A stretch of 64,000 nt of DNA from Clostridium sp. Marseille-P299 (GCF_900078195.1 NZ_FJVE01000005.1:263001-327000); one strand, 5' to 3'. Positions 44,216 through 54,714 are shown, counted from the stretch's first letter. Notes: a model not told the origin generated them from the sequence alone. A program made the numbers and translations.

Positions 44216-45673
44216 TTAACGGTTGCCACTATAATTATATCCATCAATCAATCGACACTTTGTCTGATAAAGCTCATTGGATAAATCCACATATACATCA
44301 TGAGGGTTAATTAAACGTCTTGTTTCATCCCATAATGTATCTAATTCTTTCTGACAATATTCTCTGATTTCCATAACACTTGGTGACTCATACACACATT
44401 TTCCATCTACAAACACTGGTACTAGGATTTCTCTTAAAGTATAAGTATTTGGCTTTAAATATGTTTTTTTCCAAGTAGCCATTGGATCAAAGAGCAATAA
44501 TGGATTGCCTTCATCAAATTTCTCATCTGCAAAGGCAATCAAGTCAGCACGAATCTTTCCACTTTCTTTATCATAAACACGATAAACCGTCTTATTACCT
44601 GGATTGGTAATTTTCCATTGATTCTCACTTAATTTAATCTTCGGAATAAATTCTCCATCTTTTTTAATTGCTGCTAATTTATAAACACCACCAAAAGCTG
44701 GACAATCCTTAGAAGTAATTAAGTTGGTACCAACTCCCCAGGAATTAATCTTTGCTCCTTGTGTTTTTAAGGAGTCAATAAGATATTCATCCAAATCACT
44801 GGAAGCGCAAATTAATGCATCGGTAAAACCTGCCTCATCTAGCATCTTACGAGCTTTTTTAGATAAATAAGATAAGTCTCCACTATCTAGTCGGATTCCA
44901 TAACTTTTAGGCATTTTACCAGCATCTCTTAGCTCTTCAAACACTTTAATTGCATTCGGGACACCAGAACGTAAAGTATCATAGGTATCCACTAACAAAG
45001 TCGCGTTGTTTGGATAAAGAGAGGCATACGTACGAAATGCTGTAAGTTCATCTTCAAAACTCATAATCCAGCTATGTGCATGGGTTCCAAGTGCTGGAAC
45101 GTCAAACATTTTCGCTGCTAGCACATTACTTGTTCCAACGCATCCACCAATTACAGCAGCTCTGGCACCATAAGTGCCAGCATCCGGTCCCTGTGCTCTT
45201 CTAAGTCCAAATTCCATGACGCCTTCACCATGAGCTGCAAAGCAAACTCTTGATGCTTTCGTAGCGATTAAACTTTGATGATTGATAATATTTAAGATAG
45301 CTGTCTCAATAAATTGCGCTTCCATAATAGGAGCCACAACTTTAATAAGCGGTTCCATTGGAAACACTACCGTTCCTTCTGGAACTGCATAGATACTTCC
45401 TGTAAAATGAAACCCTGCTAAGTAATCAAGAAAATCTTCATCAAACATACCAAGTTCTCTTAAATACTCAATGTCTTCATATGAGAAATTCAACTCTTTA
45501 ATATAAGAAATGACTTGTTCAAGACCACAGCAAATCGCATAACCACTACCAGATGGATTATTTCTATAAAACATATCAAATACTACAATATCGTTTATTT
45601 TATTTTTAAAATACCCCTGCATCATTGTTATTTCATAAAAATCAGCCAGAAGGGTTAAATTACGTTTGTCCAT
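44216..45673 (-). CDS. pncB: Nicotinate phosphoribosyltransferase
   Basis: 485 residues, ATG behind ATAGGAGTG. Family signs: LLADFYEITMMQGYF at the start, FDMFYRNNPSGSGYAICCGLEQ, FGLRRAQGPDAGTYGARAAVIGG (about 155-175), GTHAHSWIMSFEDE (with active-site His) and RLDSGDLSYLSKKAR near 265. It makes nicotinate mononucleotide from nicotinic acid and PRPP for NAD salvage. It forms a two-gene unit with the CofE-like gene. Confidence 0.95.
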   Translation of the reverse strand: MDKRNLTLLADFYEITMMQGYFKNKINDIVVFDMFYRNNPSGSGYAICCGLEQVISYIKELNFSYEDIEYLRELGMFDEDFLDYLAGFHFTGSIYAVPEGTVVFPMEPLIKVVAPIMEAQFIETAILNIINHQSLIATKASRVCFAAHGEGVMEFGLRRAQGPDAGTYGARAAVIGGCVGTSNVLAAKMFDVPALGTHAHSWIMSFEDELTAFRTYASLYPNNATLLVDTYDTLRSGVPNAIKVFEELRDAGKMPKSYGIRLDSGDLSYLSKKARKMLDEAGFTDALICASSDLDEYLIDSLKTQGAKINSWGVGTNLITSKDCPAFGGVYKLAAIKKDGEFIPKIKLSENQWKITNPGNKTVYRVYDKESGKIRADLIAFADEKFDEGNPLLLFDPMATWKKTYLKPNTYTLREILVPVFVDGKCVYESPSVMEIREYCQKELDTLWDETRRLINPHDVYVDLSNELYQTKCRLIDGYNYSGNR

Positions 45674-45753
45674 AATTCACTCCTATGATACCTTTTTTGG
45701 CATCTCTAAAAATGTGAGATAATTAATTTCTTCACACCTATGCTCAATACAAT

Positions 45754-47187
45754 CTAGTATGCTTTACCCCAGTATACTAAACTCTTTGCTTTTTTACCAC
45801 AGCATACGCAAGTATCAGAAATATGTTCCTGGGCAAATGGCATACAACGTGAAGTTGCTCCTGTTTTTTCTTTGATTTCATCTTCACAAGCTCGATCACC
45901 ACACCACATTGCTTTCACAAATCCTGGTTTATTTTCAACAGTATCAGCAAATTCATCCATTGTTTTAGCTTCATAGGTATGAGCATCACGATGCGCTCTT
46001 GCTCTTTCTAAAAGCTCAACTTGCATTTTATCTAGGATTTCTTTTACTTTAACGTCAATTTCATCTAAAGAAACAACTGTCTTTTCTCTTGTATCTCTTC
46101 TTACGATAACTGCTTGATTTGCTTCGATATCCTTTGGTCCTAATTCTACACGAACTGGAATTCCTCTCATCTCTTGTTCAGAGAACTTCCAACCAGGACT
46201 CTTATCAGAATCATCCACCTTAACTCTAAAGGCACCAAGCTTTTCTTTTAATTCAGCTGCTTTTTCAAGCACGCCTTCCTTCTTTTGCATAATAGGCACA
46301 ATCATAACCTGAGTAGGTGCAATTCTTGGAGGTAATACTAAACCACTGTTATCACCATGAACCATGATAATAGCTCCGATTAAACGTGTTGTCATACCCC
46401 AGGAAGTCTGATGTACATATTGAAGTTTATTTTCTTTATCTGTATATTTGATATCAAATGCTTTTGCAAAACCGTCACCAAAGTTATGGCTAGTACCGGA
46501 TTGTAATGCTTTACCATCATGCATTAAGGCTTCAATTGTATAAGTAGCCTCTGCTCCTGCAAATTTTTCTTTGTCTGTTTTTCTTCCGCGAACCATAGGA
46601 ATTGCTAATACTTGTTCACAAAAATCCGCATATAGATTAAGCATTTGAATTGTTCTCTCTTCTGCTTCCTCTGCAGTTGCATGAGCTGTATGACCTTCTT
46701 GCCATAAGAATTCTAATGTACGTAAGAATGGTCTTGTTGTCTTTTCCCAACGTACAACGGAACACCATTGATTATAAAGCTTTGGTAAATCACGGTAGGA
46801 TTCAATTGTTTTTGAATAGAAATCACAGAATAAAGTTTCTGAAGTTGGACGTACACATAATCTTTCTGGTAATTCTTCACCACCACCATGTGTTACCCAA
46901 GCAACTTCTGGCGCAAAACCTTCCACATGATCTTTTTCTTTATTCAATAAACTTTCAGGAATAAACATTGGCATATACACATTCTCAACGCCAGTTTCTT
47001 TAAATCTAGCATCTAGTTCCTTTTGAATGTTTTCCCAAATTGCATATCCAGCAGGTCTAAAAATTGTACAACCTCTAACTCCTGAATAATCAACTAATTC
47101 TGCTTTTCTTACAACATCTGTATACCACTTAGCAAAATCTTCTTCCATAGACGTAATGGACTCAACTAATTTTTTATCGCTTCCCAT
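45754..47187 (-). CDS. proS: Prolyl-tRNA synthetase, archaeal/eukaryote-like (type 3)
   Basis: 477 residues without the bacterial insertion editing domain, so of the short type. Class II motif 1 ([17 protein letters not shown]), motif 2 ([18 protein letters not shown]) and motif 3 ([12 protein letters not shown]) are present. The C-terminus with C-x2-C type cysteines ([10 protein letters not shown], ending YWGKAY) is the zinc-like/Tyr-terminal domain of type 3 enzymes. A T-box with a proline specifier precedes it. Confidence 0.95.
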   Translation of the reverse strand: MGSDKKLVESITSMEEDFAKWYTDVVRKAELVDYSGVRGCTIFRPAGYAIWENIQKELDARFKETGVENVYMPMFIPESLLNKEKDHVEGFAPEVAWVTHGGGEELPERLCVRPTSETLFCDFYSKTIESYRDLPKLYNQWCSVVRWEKTTRPFLRTLEFLWQEGHTAHATAEEAEERTIQMLNLYADFCEQVLAIPMVRGRKTDKEKFAGAEATYTIEALMHDGKALQSGTSHNFGDGFAKAFDIKYTDKENKLQYVHQTSWGMTTRLIGAIIMVHGDNSGLVLPPRIAPTQVMIVPIMQKKEGVLEKAAELKEKLGAFRVKVDDSDKSPGWKFSEQEMRGIPVRVELGPKDIEANQAVIVRRDTREKTVVSLDEIDVKVKEILDKMQVELLERARAHRDAHTYEAKTMDEFADTVENKPGFVKAMWCGDRACEDEIKEKTGATSRCMPFAQEHISDTCVCCGKKAKSLVYWGKAY

Positions 47188-47267
47188 ACTAATCTCCTTT
47201 ACTTATAGTTTGTTAAACTTGGGACCATTTACTCTCTTTTATACATAAAAATTTACGTTTAGACAAT

Positions 47268-47520
47268 AAAAAAAGTCCCTTAAGAAAGGGACCGAAAAAA
47301 TCGGCGGTACCACCCTAATTAATTGTACTCATAATAGACTTAAAAATCATTCGCGCTATTACTACTACAATTCTCTTTCTACCGTTAACGCCGGCTTACG
47401 CTATACTTTCATACAGAGCTCAAAGGCAGGTTCTATAACACTTCATAAGAATTTCACACCATCGATTCTCTCTCTGAAATGAAGGCTGTTATATACTATC
47501 CCTTTTCAACGCATTATTTG
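47268..47520 (-). ncRNA. T-box leader, proline type, upstream of proS
   Basis: On the minus strand a leader of about 250 bases contains AGGGTGGTACCGCC (core at about 47303-47316), preceded by a stem I candidate with AGAGAG. The specifier candidate is CCU in AGAACCTGCC (47428-47430). The terminator stem GTCCCT/AGGGAC (47275-47292) is followed by a T-run. Control is by uncharged tRNA-Pro. Confidence 0.92.
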
Positions 47521-47526
47521 TAAATG

Positions 47527-47555
47527 ATTCTATTCCACTCGCCGTTTTTTGTCAA
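47527..47555 (-). promoter_or_regulatory. Promoter of the proS T-box transcript
   Basis: On the minus strand TTGACA (47550-47555), 17-base spacer, TAGAAT (47527-47532). Confidence 0.8.
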
Positions 47556-47567
47556 GTAGATTATATA

Positions 47568-48608
47568 TCAAGTGTAGGTCTTAATCACGGTTCGAATAAT
47601 GATAAGACCAAATGGACCTAAGAAAAAACCTGCAAATCCAAACAACTGAACACCAATATACATTGCCATCATACTATAGATTGGTTTTATCCCAAGTTTG
47701 TTTCCTAGAAGTTTTGGCTCTACAATCTCTCTAACAAACTGACAAACTAAATATGCACTCATTAATATTGCTGCATCAAAATAATTTTTCTGAAATAAAA
47801 GTACGATACTCCAAGGTACTAAGATCAATCCACTTCCTAAGATAGGAAATGCATCAAATACTCCAACTGCAATTCCAATTAAAATTGCATATGGATTTTT
47901 AATTATAAATAGGGCCACTACACATATTACTGCGATGATTGCCATAATAATCACTTGGGTTTTAAGATAAGCCGTACCTGTTGAGGATAGCTTTTTGGTA
48001 ATCTTATGAATCTGAGAATAAAATGGCGATTTACGAAATCCTTCTTTATAGCTCTCCATATCTTTTATAAATAATAAGATAGATACGATTACAATTATAA
48101 TCAATGTGAAAAACTCAAAGGCTCCAATGGCTACTTTTAATGTCTGCATTGTCATTTTAGGTAATAAGGTATTTTGTACCATATTTAATAAGGAATCCAT
48201 ACTATTATCAAAAAAACCTCTCATTGTACCACTTGTAAGCCCTAATAATTTATCTCCACCTACGCAAATATACTCTACCTGATTCGAGATATACGCTTCA
48301 TATACGGGCATATTTTTAAGAAAAAGGACCAGTTGATTAATAAACATACGACCGATATAAAATATGCCAGTTCCGAGCATAATAAGCAATAGAAGCAAAC
48401 TTATACTCCCACCAATTGCAACAGGAACCTTTAACCGCCTGTGTAAATAACTTACGATCGGTCTTAGTATCCACGCTACAAAATACGCGAATATAAATGG
48501 GACAAATAATGGCAAAAGGTATTTAAACCCGAAATATACTGCCACAATTGTCCCAATGGTGATTATTAATTTTTTATTCTTTTTTGTTAAAAATTCTTTC
48601 GTTTCCAA
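47568..48608 (-). CDS. AI-2E family transporter / YtvI-like membrane protein
   Basis: 346 residues from a TTG at 48608 that follows CGAGGTGATT; an upstream ATG at 48626 overlaps that site. About seven to eight transmembrane helices: a pair at the start (LIITIGTIVAVYFGFKYLLPLFVPFIF), a long hydrophilic and amphipathic segment (about 80-150), then helices near the C-terminus. GVFDAFPILGSGLILVPW and GNKLGIKPIYSMMAMYIGVQLFGFAGFFLGP (positions about 260-330) are the family signature. In sporeformers the YtvI subgroup belongs to the sporulation programme; which subgroup this is cannot be told by eye. Confidence 0.85.
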   Translation of the reverse strand: METKEFLTKKNKKLIITIGTIVAVYFGFKYLLPLFVPFIFAYFVAWILRPIVSYLHRRLKVPVAIGGSISLLLLLIMLGTGIFYIGRMFINQLVLFLKNMPVYEAYISNQVEYICVGGDKLLGLTSGTMRGFFDNSMDSLLNMVQNTLLPKMTMQTLKVAIGAFEFFTLIIIVIVSILLFIKDMESYKEGFRKSPFYSQIHKITKKLSSTGTAYLKTQVIIMAIIAVICVVALFIIKNPYAILIGIAVGVFDAFPILGSGLILVPWSIVLLFQKNYFDAAILMSAYLVCQFVREIVEPKLLGNKLGIKPIYSMMAMYIGVQLFGFAGFFLGPFGLIIIRTVIKTYT

Positions 48609-48753
48609 ACAATCACCTCGCATCAATTATTAAATGGTTAATAAACTGATACTATTGTTTGTAAATGAAATTGTTATATGCTGTATTAATCAATGCAACT
48701 TATACCATACGAGCAAAGCATATTAAATACTAAAGATTTTTTATATAGTAAAT

Positions 48754-49506
48754 TTAGTTAATTGTAACACTCACAAAAGGAATTCCTTCCTTTGCCGCCT
48801 CTTCCACAATTTCCATTCCTTTTATGACTTTATATTCATTATCTTCCAAGGTTACGATTACTTGTCCATCCAAATAATACTTGTCTTTGTTTATCGTATT
48901 ATTTACGACATCCATACCAAGACGTTTTGGAGACATTAAAATCTTTGTACTATTATTTGAATCCTTACTTGCACTGGCTTCTTTTATAATAATATCCGCT
49001 AAAATTTCAGGTGTACAATATGTGCTATCCAATACTAAATTATAATTTGTAAAATTAAAATAATCCAAATTATATATATCTTTATAACGAACCTTTTCTG
49101 TTTCCGCTCTTAATTTCAATTGATTTTTTGCATCTTCAACTGAAGTATATTTTTCAACATTTCCACGATTATCACCGTATACACGCTCTGCTGCAACCAT
49201 TAAACTTACGGATAAAAAAACTTTAAACGATGGATTTACAAAGTTCCAAGCAAGTCTTGAGTCAAATACAATCGGTTTTTCTGGATTCTCTTTTGAAATT
49301 TTCACGGTTGTTTCATCGATCATCGTATCGTATTTACGATCTTTACACATAAGTTGGTTCATCTCTAATACGCTAATCCCCAATTCTTCTGCAAGCTTTC
49401 TTTGAACCTTTCCTGTTGAGTAAATTTCATATTGGTACTCCGATTCAAGTATCTTACAAATTGTTGATTTCCCACTACCAAGATTCCCGGTTAATGTGAT
49501 GTGCAT
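48754..49506 (-). CDS. Cytidylate-kinase-like protein with extra C-terminal domain
   Basis: 250 residues, ATG behind AGGAGGAAAT. The N-terminal 185 residues are a P-loop kinase: ITLTGNLGSGKSTICK with Walker A at 8-15, YEIYSTGKVQRKLAEELG as in short archaeal-type cytidylate kinases, and DSRLAW as nucleotide-binding text. Residues about 190-250 (PKRLGMDVVNN, YYLDGQVIVTLEDNEYKVIKGM, AAKEGIPFVSVTI) form an additional domain that looks ParB/sulfiredoxin-like in pattern. The substrate is uncertain. Transcribed after the ABC transporter genes. Confidence 0.72.
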   Translation of the reverse strand: MHITLTGNLGSGKSTICKILESEYQYEIYSTGKVQRKLAEELGISVLEMNQLMCKDRKYDTMIDETTVKISKENPEKPIVFDSRLAWNFVNPSFKVFLSVSLMVAAERVYGDNRGNVEKYTSVEDAKNQLKLRAETEKVRYKDIYNLDYFNFTNYNLVLDSTYCTPEILADIIIKEASASKDSNNSTKILMSPKRLGMDVVNNTINKDKYYLDGQVIVTLEDNEYKVIKGMEIVEEAAKEGIPFVSVTIN

Positions 49507-49675
49507 AACTATTTCCTCCTAAATAATATCCATTCTTCCAATTAACAACCATAGTTTCCTACATTAAAAATACCTTGACCTATTATAGTCTGTTTACTTA
49601 TATTCGGCTATTATAGCACGAAAGTATGCGTATGGAAAGCACTAGTTAAAGGAAGATATATGTAAAAGCTTTATT

Positions 49676-50266
49676 TTATCTTATCTTTCCTTGATTTAGG
49701 TTGATAAGCTCTGCCTCTAGTATCTCCACTTCCGTTCTCTCATGTGTAACTATAATAACAGTTTTTCCTTTTAATTTTTCTTTTATATAAGAAATCACCT
49801 TTATTTTTAGTTCTTCATCGAATCCTTTCAGCGGTTCATCCATAATATAAATATCTGCTTCTTTTAAGCATGCACGTAAAATAGCAACTCTTCGCTTCAT
49901 ACCTCCACTTAACTGTGCCACTGGCTTATTTTGATAGTCCATTAATTCTACTTTTTTAAATTCTTTCGGGATATCAACAGAGCTTTTTTGATTACCTAAA
50001 ACCATTTCAATATTTGTTATTGCATCAAACTCTTCACAAAGGCGATCCTCCTGAAATACAGTCGCTATTTGTTTTCCTCTAACACCATCAATGGTACCTG
50101 CATCTGGCTTTACTAATCCCATTAGTATATGAAGTAATGTTGTTTTTCCATCGCCAGATGGTCCCATGATACAAGTGAATTTATTTTCACTGAATTCTAA
50201 ATTTATATCATCTAAAACCTTTTTACCATGATACGTTTTCGATATGTGATTTAAAGTAATAGCCAT
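49676..50266 (-). CDS. ABC transporter ATP-binding protein (taurine/nitrate/thiamine-precursor type)
   Basis: 196 residues; Walker A GPSGDGKTTLLH at 35-46, signature LSGGMKRRVAILRA and Walker B IYIMDEPLKGFD. The chain is short for this family and Gly in place of the usual Ser/Gly of GSGKS is normal. It begins one base after the permease stop, with a TAATATG junction, so it is tightly coupled to it. No substrate-binding protein gene is nearby; it may act with one encoded elsewhere. Confidence 0.87.
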   Translation of the reverse strand: MAITLNHISKTYHGKKVLDDINLEFSENKFTCIMGPSGDGKTTLLHILMGLVKPDAGTIDGVRGKQIATVFQEDRLCEEFDAITNIEMVLGNQKSSVDIPKEFKKVELMDYQNKPVAQLSGGMKRRVAILRACLKEADIYIMDEPLKGFDEELKIKVISYIKEKLKGKTVIIVTHERTEVEILEAELINLNQGKIR

Positions 50267-50267
50267 A

Positions 50268-51029
50268 TTAAATCGAAGCTCCTGTCATTAATTTTCCTAT
50301 CCTTCTTATGATTGCCATAACAAACCTTTCAAATACAAGACTGATTAAAACAATAACAAATGTCCATGCAAATAACTCTTTTGTCATTAGGTAAAGTTTC
50401 GCTTCATAAAGCTGTTCCCCGATTGAGTTCCTTGGTAAACCAATAACCTCAGCCGCCACACCAGCTTTCCAACATAGTCCAAGGCTAGCAGAAGATGCGG
50501 ATATAAAATAGGGCATTACAGCAGGTATATAAATATATCGTACTTTTCTAATAAAGCTCATATTAAACACCTTAGCCATTTCAAGTAGTTTAACATCTGT
50601 TTGTTGTATTCCATGTAAAACATTTAAATATATTATTGGTAAAACCATTAAAAATGAAATAATAATTGATAAATTTTGAGAACGTACCCAAAGTAGTGTT
50701 AAAATTACAAAAGATGCCACCGGTATTGATTTCATGAGACGTATCATGATTGATATCATCTCTTTGATAAAAGAATTCATACTGGAGAATAGGGCAAGTA
50801 AAATTCCAAAAACAACAGCCAGCAAAAATCCTACCGATATCTTAACCAACGAATGGAAAATCGAAAAATAAAACACTTTCGAATGTAATAGGGTATACAA
50901 CGCCTTTAGAACATTCAATGGAGAAGCTAATAAAATCTCATTATCAAGATACATACTAAATCCCTGCCAGATTAAAATCCACAAAAGGATTGCTAATATG
51001 CGATTCTTATACTTTTTTAGAGTACTCAT
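50268..51029 (-). CDS. ABC transporter permease (SsuC/TauC/ThiX type)
   Basis: 253 residues with six transmembrane helices and the BPD-permease loop EMAKVFNMSFIRKVRYIYIPAVMPYFISAS near residues 145-175. WKAGVAAEVIGLPRNSIGEQLYEAKLYL is the typical C-terminal signature of sulfonate/nitrate/taurine/thiamine-precursor permeases. Paired with the adjacent ATPase; a substrate-binding component is absent in this window. Confidence 0.88.
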   Translation of the reverse strand: MSTLKKYKNRILAILLWILIWQGFSMYLDNEILLASPLNVLKALYTLLHSKVFYFSIFHSLVKISVGFLLAVVFGILLALFSSMNSFIKEMISIMIRLMKSIPVASFVILTLLWVRSQNLSIIISFLMVLPIIYLNVLHGIQQTDVKLLEMAKVFNMSFIRKVRYIYIPAVMPYFISASSASLGLCWKAGVAAEVIGLPRNSIGEQLYEAKLYLMTKELFAWTFVIVLISLVFERFVMAIIRRIGKLMTGASI

Positions 51030-51100
51030 AAAACTCTCCTCTCTTATTCTCTTTCATTTTAGCTAGATTCAAAGAAAATAACAAGAGGTAGATAGACAAA

Positions 51101-51138
51101 GGCAATAAGAGCTGTTCTAACCATCAGCTCTTATTGCC
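51101..51138 (-). terminator. Hairpin after trpA (terminator of the trp operon)
   Basis: GGCAATAAGAGCTG (51101-51114) pairs perfectly with CAGCTCTTATTGCC (51125-51138), with TTTGTCTAT following on the minus strand. The stem is strong but the T-run is poor. Confidence 0.7.
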
Positions 51139-51174
51139 CCAGTCTTTTATGTATTGCTACTAGAATAATATCTC

Positions 51175-51219
51175 TTCGTATATATTGAATTCGTATATAT
51201 TGAATTCGTATATATTGAA
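51175..51219. repeat. Tandem repeat, 15 bp x 3, after trpA
   Basis: Three identical copies of TTCGTATATATTGAA at 51175-51189, 51190-51204 and 51205-51219. The unit is itself partly palindromic. It lies 22 bases beyond the trpA stop codon. Confidence 0.95.
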
Positions 51220-51241
51220 TCATACTTCTTGCTCATTGGCT

Positions 51242-52015
51242 CTAACTTAAAATTGCCGCTTTCATCTCACTAACATACGATTTTACAGGTTCAATACTAT
51301 CCTTTCCATACTTCTCAATTAAAGATACAATTGCACTTCCCACAATTACTCCATCCGATATGCTTGCCATTTCTTTTGCTTGCTCTGTTGTTGAAATTCC
51401 AAAACCAATGGCACAAGGCAAACTTGTAACTGATTTCGCATTTTTAATAATGGCTGAGAGATCTGTTTTGATATCAGATCGTACACCAGTGACACCAAGG
51501 GAAGAAACACAATAAATAAAGCCTTTTGCCTCTTTTGCAATCATCGCAATTCGCTCGTTTGACGTTGGCGCAATAAGTGAAATCAAATGAACATCATATG
51601 TATTACAGTCAGATTCTAATTCTTCTTTTTCCTCATAAGGTAGATCTGGAACAATAACTCCATCAATACCACACTCGCTACAACGCTTTAAAAATCGCTC
51701 TTTTCCATAAGTGTATATCGGATTAATATATGTCAAAAATACAAGTGGCACTTTTACTTTATCTCTTACCCGAGCCACCATATCAAATAAGGCATCTGTT
51801 GTACATCCAGCCTTTAAAGCTCTCTCATTGGCTGCTTGAATGACAACACCTTCTGCAATCGGGTCCGAAAAAGGGACCCCAATCTCGATTAAATCTGCCC
51901 CTGCCTCTTCCATGGATACAATTAACTTCTCAGTCGTCTCTAAATCCGGATCGCCACCCGTTACAAATGCAATAAATGCTTTTCCATGGTCAAATGCTCC
52001 ACTAATTCTATTCAT
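51242..52015 (-). CDS. trpA: Tryptophan synthase alpha chain
   Basis: 257 residues from ATG 52015, which lies inside the 3' end of trpB and overlaps it by eight bases; longer readings are not supported. [37 protein letters not shown] with the catalytic Glu, Asp in [11 protein letters not shown], and [10 protein letters not shown] are the family hallmarks. It cleaves indole-3-glycerol phosphate to give indole, which is channelled to TrpB. Last gene of the operon. Confidence 0.96.
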   Translation of the reverse strand: MNRISGAFDHGKAFIAFVTGGDPDLETTEKLIVSMEEAGADLIEIGVPFSDPIAEGVVIQAANERALKAGCTTDALFDMVARVRDKVKVPLVFLTYINPIYTYGKERFLKRCSECGIDGVIVPDLPYEEKEELESDCNTYDVHLISLIAPTSNERIAMIAKEAKGFIYCVSSLGVTGVRSDIKTDLSAIIKNAKSVTSLPCAIGFGISTTEQAKEMASISDGVIVGSAIVSLIEKYGKDSIEPVKSYVSEMKAAILS

Positions 52016-53192
52016 CGATTGATACCCCCTTATATTTTGCAATCGCAGCCACATCTTTGTCGCCACGCCCAGAAATATTAACAACGATTATTTTATCTTT
52101 TGGTAGCTCCTTTGCAAGCTTTCTTGCATATGCAACCGCATGTGCACTTTCAATTGCCGGTATAATGCCTTCCATCCTTGATAAATACTCAAACCCTGCA
52201 ACCGCTTCATCATCCGTTACTGGAACATAGCTTGCACGTCCCGTTTTATACAAATCTGCATGCTCTGGTCCAATTCCAGGATAGTCTAATCCAGCTGAGA
52301 TAGAATATACCGGTGCGATTTGTCCATATTCGTCTTGGCAAAAGATAGACTTCATTCCATGAAATATTCCATCACTTCCCTTTGCAATGGTCGCTGCATG
52401 CATATCGGTATGAATCCCATGTCCAGCCGCCTCGCATCCAATCAAGGCTACCGATGGATCCTTGATAAATTCATAAAATGCTCCCATGGCATTACTTCCG
52501 CCTCCAACACAAGCAATTACCGCATCTGGTAATCTACCTTCCGCCTTTAACATCTGCTCTTTTATCTCTTTACCAATAACACTTTGAAAATCACGTACGA
52601 TCGTTGGAAATGGATGTGGCCCCATAACAGAACCAAGAACATAATATGTATCATCCACACGTTTTGTCCACTCTCTCATAGTCTCATTTACAGCATCTTT
52701 TAAGGTTCTTGTGCCGCTGGTTACTGCATGAACTTTCGCACCTAAAAGTTCCATTCGAAACACATTAAGTGCCTGACGCTTCGTATCTTCTTCTCCCATA
52801 AATATTTCACATTCTAATCCCATAAGAGTGGCTGCCGTAGCAGTTGCCACTCCGTGCTGCCCTGCCCCTGTTTCAGCAATTACTCTTTTCTTACCCATCT
52901 TTTTTGCAAGTAGCACTTGCCCTAGAACATTGTTGATTTTATGGGAACCTGTATGATTTAAATCTTCTCTTTTTAGATAAACTTTTGCTCCACCTAAATC
53001 CTCTGTCATTTTCTTAGCATAATAGAGTAGAGAAGGTCTTCCCGCATAATTTATCATAAGATCCTCTAATTCTTTTATAAATGTAGCATCTTCTTTATAA
53101 TATGCATATGCTTCTTCTACTTCTTTTACCGCATTCATAAGGGTTTCTGGTATATACTGCCCACCATATTCCCCAAAACGTCCTTTTTTCAT
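52008..53192 (-). CDS. trpB: Tryptophan synthase beta chain
   Basis: 394 residues, ATG behind [24 protein letters not shown] start, PLP Lys in [18 protein letters not shown], and [11 protein letters not shown] phosphate-binding loop. Joins indole to serine. Overlaps trpA by eight bases. Confidence 0.97.
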   Translation of the reverse strand: MKKGRFGEYGGQYIPETLMNAVKEVEEAYAYYKEDATFIKELEDLMINYAGRPSLLYYAKKMTEDLGGAKVYLKREDLNHTGSHKINNVLGQVLLAKKMGKKRVIAETGAGQHGVATATAATLMGLECEIFMGEEDTKRQALNVFRMELLGAKVHAVTSGTRTLKDAVNETMREWTKRVDDTYYVLGSVMGPHPFPTIVRDFQSVIGKEIKEQMLKAEGRLPDAVIACVGGGSNAMGAFYEFIKDPSVALIGCEAAGHGIHTDMHAATIAKGSDGIFHGMKSIFCQDEYGQIAPVYSISAGLDYPGIGPEHADLYKTGRASYVPVTDDEAVAGFEYLSRMEGIIPAIESAHAVAYARKLAKELPKDKIIVVNISGRGDKDVAAIAKYKGVSIDE

Positions 53193-53303
53193 TTAAATAC
53201 CCTACCTTTCCTGCATAAACTCTTTTTATAACGTACTTCCATAACGCCAATGAATACTATTAATTCTTAAGTTTATGAATCATTTTAACCGCAATCCCAT
53301 AAA

Positions 53304-53942
53304 TTACTCTCGTTTTAAATCTGTGAAAGAAACTGTGTGCAGTAAATTCATTATTTCTCTAATCTTTACATCATCTTTAAATCCATCCACTTCAACGCCA
53401 CTACTAATATCAAGACCATACGGATTACACTCACTCACTGCTTCTTTCATATTATTTATATTTATCCCACCCGCCAGAAAATAAGGTTTCTTAAGTCTTG
53501 GTATCATTCCCCAATCAAATACTACTCCACTCCCACCATAGGAATCCTTCTGATAGGTATCCAGTAGTAAATAATCACAAGATAATTCATCTGCCTTTTC
53601 TATTTGTTCTTTTGATACTACCCGAATTGCTTTAATCACTGGTTGCGATACTTTCTGCTTTAATATTTTAATGTAATCTTCTGTCTCATCACCATGTAGT
53701 TGAATTACATCTATAATGCCTTGTTCGCACAATGATAATATATGATTTATTGGCTCATTAACAAATACTCCAACGGATTGTATCTCCTTTGATAACATTG
53801 CTTTTAATTCTTTTGCAAGTTCATCACTAACCCTTCTTTTGCTATTTGCAAATACAAATCCAACGTAGTTAGGAAGAAACTTATTCACAAGAGCTATATC
53901 TTCTTTGCGCTTACATCCACAAATTTTAATTTTTGTCCACAA
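53304..53942 (-). CDS. trpF: Phosphoribosylanthranilate isomerase
   Basis: 212 residues from a TTG at 53942 inside the end of trpC (17-base overlap, different frame). IKICGCKRKEDI carries the catalytic Cys, YVGFVFANSKRRVS follows, and LLLDTYQKDSYGGSGVVFDW has the catalytic Asp and phosphate loop. TrpF converts phosphoribosylanthranilate in tryptophan synthesis. Confidence 0.94.
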   Translation of the reverse strand: MWTKIKICGCKRKEDIALVNKFLPNYVGFVFANSKRRVSDELAKELKAMLSKEIQSVGVFVNEPINHILSLCEQGIIDVIQLHGDETEDYIKILKQKVSQPVIKAIRVVSKEQIEKADELSCDYLLLDTYQKDSYGGSGVVFDWGMIPRLKKPYFLAGGININNMKEAVSECNPYGLDISSGVEVDGFKDDVKIREIMNLLHTVSFTDLKRE

Positions 53943-54714
53943 TACCTCTCAACTCCTCAAGCTTCCTTTTTTTATTCTCGCTTTTCATTAAGGTTTCTCC
54001 GATTAAAAATATTCGTATTCTGGCTTCTTCAAATTTAATAATGTCCTCTCTATTCTTAATACCACTTTCAGCAATACAAATCACATCCTCTGGTATTAGA
54101 TTTCTAAGACGTAGAGAATTCGTGATATCTACTTCAAAGTTTTTTAAGTTCCTATTATTAATACCTAATATACGAGCTCCAGCTTCAACTGCAATTTTTA
54201 CTTCCTCCTCATCATGGGCTTCTACGATTGCTGATAATCCAATCAATTCACATATCTTTAAATATTGTTTTAGTTGCTCTAATGAGAGTAGGGCTACAAT
54301 CAAAAGTACACAATCTGCCCCAATTGCCTTTGCCTGATAAATTTGATATTCATCGATGGTAAAATCCTTACGAAGAATTGGAATTTTTACTGATTGCGCT
54401 ATTTCTGTTAAGTACTCATCACTCCCTAAAAAATAATTTGGTTCCGTTAATACAGAAATGCAAGTCGCATCTGCGGCTTCATAATCTTTTGCAATCGTTA
54501 CATAAGGGAATTCTTTTGCAATTACCCCCTTTGAAGGTGATGCTTTTTTAACTTCACATATGAAATGAAGTCCCTCTTTCCTTAAAGCTCTTTCAAATAA
54601 AAAAGGTTCTTTTTGTATGGACTCTACTCGTTTTTTCATCTCAGCAAGAGATACTTTTAATTTATCACGGTTAACGCGTTCCACTGCATCTTTTGCTATG
54701 GTCTCTAAAATCAT
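53926..54714 (-). CDS. trpC: Indole-3-glycerol phosphate synthase
   Basis: 262 residues from ATG 54714, behind TTGGAGG; an in-frame ATG at 54726 overlaps that site. FICEVKKASPSKG holds the catalytic Lys, ILRKDFTIDEYQI the second, and LGINNRNLKNFEVD, CIAESGIKNREDI the phosphate-binding and Glu elements. The gap from trpD (54715-54892) contains the 12-bp tandem array. Confidence 0.95.
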   Translation of the reverse strand: MILETIAKDAVERVNRDKLKVSLAEMKKRVESIQKEPFLFERALRKEGLHFICEVKKASPSKGVIAKEFPYVTIAKDYEAADATCISVLTEPNYFLGSDEYLTEIAQSVKIPILRKDFTIDEYQIYQAKAIGADCVLLIVALLSLEQLKQYLKICELIGLSAIVEAHDEEEVKIAVEAGARILGINNRNLKNFEVDITNSLRLRNLIPEDVICIAESGIKNREDIIKFEEARIRIFLIGETLMKSENKKRKLEELRGIVDKN

